Assembly: GCA_964595945.1 (NCBI GenBank)
Contig: CAZQSL010000085.1
Coordinates: forward strand, 1 to 16,345
Origin: CAZQSL01 sp964595945
GTDB taxonomy: Bacteria > UBP15 > UBA6099 > JAJRTR01
DNA length: 16,345 nucleotides
Reading direction: 5' to 3'
Shown here: piece by piece, positions 15,349-16,345 of the stretch
Layout: every line of letters begins with the position of its first letter
Position numbering within the stretch: the first letter of the stretch is position 1
Program-made: the position numbers and the translations under genes
The notes under the pieces: generated by a model
Told to the model about the DNA's origin: nothing
The model's input: the letters and a program-made list of their open reading frames with translations, nothing else
Databases searched by the model: none

Positions 15349-16345
15349 CTACGCCTTCAGCGCGGCAATAGTCCGAGTGACAAAATCCACATTTGACTTG
15401 GTATCTTCGGCGAGAAAAGCGATATCGATATCGGCAACATCCGCCCCATCAGGCAAAGCCTTGACGGCATTTCGGATATAAGACCGGCGAAGGTCATCGA
15501 GCGCGTAATCCTTGATCGAAAGCTTGTCAGCCGAGTCCGGTATGACAATTTTTCTGCCGGGCTGATTGTCAGAGGGATCACCGACCGCAATCTCGACTCC
15601 CATTTTATTCGCGAGGCCGAGCTGCGCGAGCGGGTGTTTGCCGGCGCCGGTATACTCAGTTTCCTGCACGACAATGATCTGGTTGTCATCGAGTTCCTGC
15701 GCAATGACAAAAGCGGCGGCAAGAGCGGTATTGCCTGCAGGACCGCGCTCCATACCTTCGAGTTGGGCGAGCATTTCAGTCGCGAAAAAGACTTCGCCCT
15801 GAGTTACGGTGACAAAGCGATCCATGTAGCGGAGCGAGCGCGCAGCGTTGCGCGGCACGTCCGAGCGGTCGGGCCATGTGGCAAACGGAACGCCGAAACC
15901 AGTATGCGCGGTGGTGAATGATTTGCGGTTGAAATCCTTGTCGGAAGCCATGTGCAGGCCGGAGAGATCGACAGAAGCGCCGATGATTTTTGTGGTACGG
16001 CAGCCAGCCTTGATGATGCCACGCGCAGTACCGGTGACGTTGCCGCCACCTGCGTGAGAAGCCACGATCACATCAGGTTCGCGCCATTCGGTTTTAAGAA
16101 AATGGTCTGCGATTTCCCAGCCGAGAGACTCGATGCCGGCAATGGAAAACGGGGTGTAAAGAGAAGCATTAAAAAAGCCGGTGTCTTCGAGTGTGCGGAG
16201 GAAAAGGTAGAATAGTTCGGGACCCACTGAGAGGCGCATGACTTCGGCGCCATAAGATTCGCAGGCGCGTCCCTTTTCAGCAATCTCCGGCTGTTGCAGG
16301 CCAGCGGAGTCGAAAGCTTCCTGAATGATGATGCATGCGAGCCCC
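15349..16345 (-). CDS. ortB: 2-amino-4-oxopentanoate thiolase beta subunit, N-terminus cut by right edge
   Basis: 331 C-terminal residues are visible, the frame being open to the right edge; the full protein is usually about 470 residues. It is a PLP enzyme of the tryptophan-synthase-beta/threonine-synthase fold. The glycine-rich loop SHAGGGNVTGTARG binds the cofactor phosphate. QETEYTGAGKHPLAQLGLANK is a strong OrtB signature, and PGRKIVIPDSADKL, then RRSYIRNAVK follow in the expected order. With OrtA it cleaves 2-amino-4-oxopentanoate with CoA to acetyl-CoA and alanine, the last step of ornithine oxidation. The PLP lysine and OrtA lie outside the window. The ATG at 16239 is internal, because homologous sequence continues upstream of it without a stop (ESYGAEVMRLSVG spans it). 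Confidence 0.95.
   Translation of the reverse strand, partial: GLACIIIQEAFDSAGLQQPEIAEKGRACESYGAEVMRLSVGPELFYLFLRTLEDTGFFNASLYTPFSIAGIESLGWEIADHFLKTEWREPDVIVASHAGGGNVTGTARGIIKAGCRTTKIIGASVDLSGLHMASDKDFNRKSFTTAHTGFGVPFATWPDRSDVPRNAARSLRYMDRFVTVTQGEVFFATEMLAQLEGMERGPAGNTALAAAFVIAQELDDNQIIVVQETEYTGAGKHPLAQLGLANKMGVEIAVGDPSDNQPGRKIVIPDSADKLSIKDYALDDLRRSYIRNAVKALPDGADVADIDIAFLAEDTKSNVDFVTRTIAALKA

Overview
This window looks like a chromosomal segment from a diderm-type, probably anaerobic, fermentative bacterium of no lineage I can name. Signal peptides suggest export across the envelope, and the right half carries an oxygen-sensitive amino acid fermentation pathway. Gene density, Shine-Dalgarno sites (GGAGG-like) and start overlaps are ordinarily bacterial. 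I see no tRNA, rRNA, CRISPR array, insertion sequence or phage gene. All genes except one (the HIT protein) lie on the minus strand.

Right half (about 8540-16345, minus strand): the downstream part of an anaerobic ornithine degradation operon. In transcription order it holds the C-terminal part of ortB (2-amino-4-oxopentanoate thiolase beta subunit, cut by the right edge), oraS and oraE (adenosylcobalamin- and PLP-dependent D-ornithine 4,5-aminomutase), and a GlmL/'MutL'-type ASKHA ATPase. These are followed by an ornithine racemase fused to an arginase-like domain and a TrmB-family regulator. oraS/oraE overlap as TGATG, and racemase/regulator overlap as ATGA. The racemase makes D-ornithine, OraSE moves the terminal amino group to give 2,4-diaminopentanoate, and, after oxidation by a dehydrogenase not seen here, OrtAB cleaves the product to acetyl-CoA and alanine. 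ord and ortA are probably beyond the right edge.

The most unusual item is the racemase. Its C-terminal ~260 residues are recognisably ureohydrolase (arginase/agmatinase) fold, but the GGDHS histidine, one aspartate of DAHAD and the catalytic histidine region are altered. It is therefore unlikely to be a normal binuclear-manganese arginase and may be a structural or sensing module. Together with the translationally coupled TrmB-like regulator, this suggests an ornithine/arginine-responsive module that I do not know from described ornithine clusters.

Middle (about 5400-8420): an exported CHAT-family protease-like protein, a short STAS-domain protein, a 364-base intergenic region with a possible structured RNA, a six-helix membrane protein of unknown function, and a plus-strand HIT-family nucleotide hydrolase/transferase.

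Left (1-5260): an exported FG-GAP repeat protein followed 20 bases later by an orphan 5-deoxy-glucuronate isomerase (iolB). At the edge is a large protein cut by the left boundary: a TPR-like N-terminus, a very long acidic disordered linker with recurring D-D-I-L-like helical motifs, then one membrane helix.
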